Shown here in pieces: positions 61,186-64,000 of a DNA stretch of 64,000 nt. This DNA is from Serilophus lunatus (Eukaryota; Chordata; Aves; Passeriformes; Eurylaimidae), in the NCBI GenBank assembly GCA_013399895.1, contig VXBA01005457.1:352595-416594 (forward strand), read 5' to 3'. Position 1 is the first letter of the stretch. Every line of letters starts with the position of its first letter. Both the position numbers and the translations under genes were made by a program. A model generated the notes under the pieces. The model saw nothing but the letters and a program-made list of their open reading frames with translations. It was not told the DNA's origin and did not search any database.

Positions 61186-63981
61186 CACATCAGTGAGGAC
61201 TGTCTTCATTCCAGGCTGGTGTTCTGAAAGACAGACAAATCAATCTAAACCTGCTTTTTTAGATGCTTTTTATTTCTGTTGGATTCAATTATGAGATCCA
61301 GCTCCATTAGATCATACAGCAACAACTCCTATTTGCTTTTACAGTCAAGGGCATTTTTTAACTTCCAAAATATGGAAAGGCAAATCTCCCAATAATATTT
61401 GCTCTCTACTAATTTCTTGTGCAGTTTTCAGTGCTGGGGTTATGCTTGTCATTAGTTTTTTTCCTTTCAAGAAACTAATGAAATTATAGAGACTTCAAAT
61501 CTCACCAAGTACCAACTAAAACTGCACTTTCCATGTCCAATTGAAAAAAATGAAGTGGTACCAGTGAGTCAACCTCAAAGCAAACCGGTTTTAAACTATT
61601 TTGTATGGGAAGAAATTGCAGCAATAACTATACAATTGTTCAATTAACAGCATAATAATTAATAGTGCCATTGATCCACTAATAAAAAGATTGATACAGT
61701 TTTCTATAGTTCCAACAGAATGTGCAATTTTTATTGGGAACTCTTGCCTTGTTCTAAGCTAATTATTTCTGTCTTGAGACTCTCCCATTAGTCTCTTTCT
61801 GGCACTCCATTTCAGTCAATTATGATGTCTGCAGCAAAAATAGGCTGCCAAAAATGACAATTGGAAAAATCTACCTCTTTTAAAGAAAATGACTCAGCAA
61901 ATTCTGCTCTTTCGGGTATTAAAAAACCCCATTTTTTCAGAAACCACTTCTGCACAGTAACTTTAAACTGCCTGACAGTAATTTTTTACAACCTTGGTGT
62001 TTTTGAATGGCCCAAAGAATGACATTTTGTGTGACACAGCTGAACATTTTTGCACGTGATTATGGGAACTTTGTCTTATTCATCTTTTTAATTTTGATAT
62101 GAGAATCAAAAAATACCAGTCAGTGCCAAAAGTAACATTCTCCTGTAGGACATCCATGCCTTGGCTTTCCACATCACGTGCAGGTGATTGCCTTGACTGA
62201 ATACCAAGTTCCACAGTTTCTTAACAAAAAAGGATTAGAATATAGAATGCACAATATAGAATAAAGAATATAGAATCCATTTTATATATTATATATATTC
62301 TATATTTGATGGGAAACAGTGAGCATGGCCAAGTTTCATTTCTTCTGGCCAGCAAGACATTTAAGCAAAGGGAAATACCACTGACGACACTAAGGTGATG
62401 AGTAAGATACAGTTCATTGCCTGGTCCAGAAAATAAAAGTCAGCTTATTCTGGGAGTTTACTCAAGTAAGAGCTTATATTCATATAACAGATATAAGATA
62501 TAAGGCACATTTTAAGCTTTTCATCAGGGCCATTCAGGTCTACCTTGTGCCCTCTGGAATTTAAACTGCTCAGGAAACTTTCTGTAATGCGTAAAACCCT
62601 TGAGACACTGTATAAAAATGTTCAGTTATTTAACAATTCCTTGAAAAGAATAGCAGTCACCTGCATTATACAGCTTGTCTGCCATTTGATAGATTACATG
62701 CTACAATGAAATATATACTTGTCCATGTAATTTTGAAACTTGAACAATGATTATGATATGCAGTGCATTTTAAATTCTCTTCCATTATGTTTCATGTGCT
62801 GTACAGATTTCAGTTGGCATTTGCAAGGCAGCCTGAAAATTACGGCAATTATTGAAAATTATTGTGATATAAAAGCAATGCTTCCCCCTCCTCCTATCAA
62901 TTTTCTTTGTATTGGTATATAAAACAGACTGCTGCTTCAGCACCTAGGAAGAAAAACTATATTTTTCCTTCTTAACTATGCAGAGAGAATTAATTCTACT
63001 CTAGTTTTAGAGTTTGGATAGCAGATATGCTTTTTTTAGGATTATGTTTTTTACTATATAGTCATTTACTAGACTCAAACTAGAATTATATCTCTCTGCA
63101 TATATATGTGCCCTCACATATATTTTCATGAGTATAACAATCAATTCTTCATTGTTCTTTAAAAACATAATCTATTTTTCATTTCATTCCTGCTGCTTTG
63201 GTCCAGATTGAGGTGATTTTAACAAGAACTTCTTTGACCATTCCTTCTTATTACTTAATTGATCTTAATGGCAAGGACCTGTCCTATTAACTCATCTAAC
63301 CATGGTCAGTTTTACATTCATGAACAGTTTCTTCAGACCCTGTGGGTAGGTTCATATATTTGAAGTCAAACATTCATGAGCTGGTAAGAACAAGGTCTTA
63401 TTTTGCCTGGGCTTTCTTAAATAAAGAGCACTAAGACTTCACTGTATTCCTTTAAGGGGAGAAACAGTTCAAAAGTGTTTGAAAAAGAGAATTACTGTCT
63501 TTCATAGCATATATAAACAACAGTAATAATTTTTGTTGTGTATGCTTAACTATAAAGCATAATCTGTAATGTAAATGTCTATAATATAGCATAACAAACT
63601 TGTACTTTATGTTTTCCTCTGAGTTTAATTGAATCTGACATTGGAAATGGCAGGAATTTTAATTACTAAAAATAACATCTGTATTATGACCTAACATGCT
63701 AGTTAAAGAGGATGTTGTTTGATTATAATTCAATTCTACATGTTTCTTTCCTTTTTCATGCTTAGAAAAGCAAATACATCCACTGTCTTTACTGTGATAA
63801 GAAGGCATCTCATGTTAGTTGCTGAAAAAAACAAATCAGAAAAAAATCTACGTAGGAAAACTATGTTAAAATCAAACAAAAAAAAAAAAAGAAAGAATTC
63901 CTGCTTAACACCTTACTTTGGCTCCCTTTTCTATTCATTGTAACAGCTACCCCGAAAATATATGTAGGAAAGTTCTGTCAT
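61186..63981. other. AT-rich intergenic DNA
   Basis: No gene was recognised. An AT-rich set of repeated gaatatagaat strings with an inverted copy lies at 62237-62306. The final frame at 63719-63943 (plus) is Lys/Asn-rich from A-rich DNA and is not called. Confidence 0.6.
62237..62306 (+). repeat. AT-rich direct and inverted repeats
   Basis: agaatatagaat occurs at 62237-62248 and 62265-62276, with a related caatatagaata between them. The reverse complement attctatatt lies at 62297-62306. Arms 62267-62276 and 62297-62306 could pair around a 20-base AT-only loop. Confidence 0.7.
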
Positions 63982-64000
63982 TGTCCTGGTTTGATGGACA
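63982..64000 (+). mobile_element. Possible start of another avian LTR, cut by window edge
   Basis: The last 19 bases, TGTCCTGGTTTGATGGACA, resemble the TGTCCTGGTTT start of common bird LTRs. Only the first bases are visible, so this is a suggestion. Confidence 0.35.

Noticed and set aside
63719..63943. Lys-rich 74-codon frame at the window end as a small basic protein
   Set aside because: The Lys and Asn content comes from an A-rich tract. No recognisable family and no supporting context.

Overview
This window looks like a gene-poor, AT-rich stretch of a bird nuclear genome. The evidence is a set of about eleven 3'-truncated CR1 LINE fragments with the avian CR1 tail (runs related to ATTCTATGATTCTATG), plus three solo long terminal repeats (LTRs) whose ends (TGTATTGG...; ...GGTTTAAACCACCACA-like) match LTR types common in bird endogenous retroviruses. 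I could not recognise any protein-coding exon, tRNA, rRNA, CRISPR array or other cellular gene. The six reading frames give only short, unrecognisable frames; the longest lie in the GC-rich LTR cores and should not be read as genes. The species is not identifiable from what I can see; a neoavian or passerine bird is an inference.

Layout. 1-8963: unique AT-rich sequence with a GC-richer patch (about 2580-3620) and one CR1 fragment near 5.0 kb. 8964-10663: solo LTR A, plus strand, with a perfect 5-bp target-site duplication (agagt) and a 286-base assembly gap. 10664-13548: unique DNA with a relatively well-preserved CR1 (12.2 kb). 13549-14647: solo LTR C, minus strand, with a near-perfect 5-bp duplication (gtcag/gtgag). 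14648-20894: unique DNA with a minus-strand CR1 and a small plus-strand CR1 tail near 19 kb. 20895-22602: solo LTR B, plus strand, with a perfect 5-bp duplication (gcaag), a 63-base gap and a 369-bp tandem duplication joined by a single N that is very probably an assembly error. 22603-63981: AT-rich intergenic DNA with scattered CR1 tails, simple repeats, a decayed retropepsin-like open frame (38562-38963) and some stretches that look like conserved non-coding DNA by eye. The last 19 bases may be the start of another avian LTR cut by the window edge.

There are no genes working together here. The content is the fossil record of retroelement insertion: LTR-LTR recombination leaving solo LTRs, CR1 5' truncation, and microsatellites growing inside inserted elements. 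I found no convincing new biological system. The two items most worth checking are the single-N duplication in LTR B (affects the assembly) and the protease-like fragment whose catalytic Asp position reads Asn.
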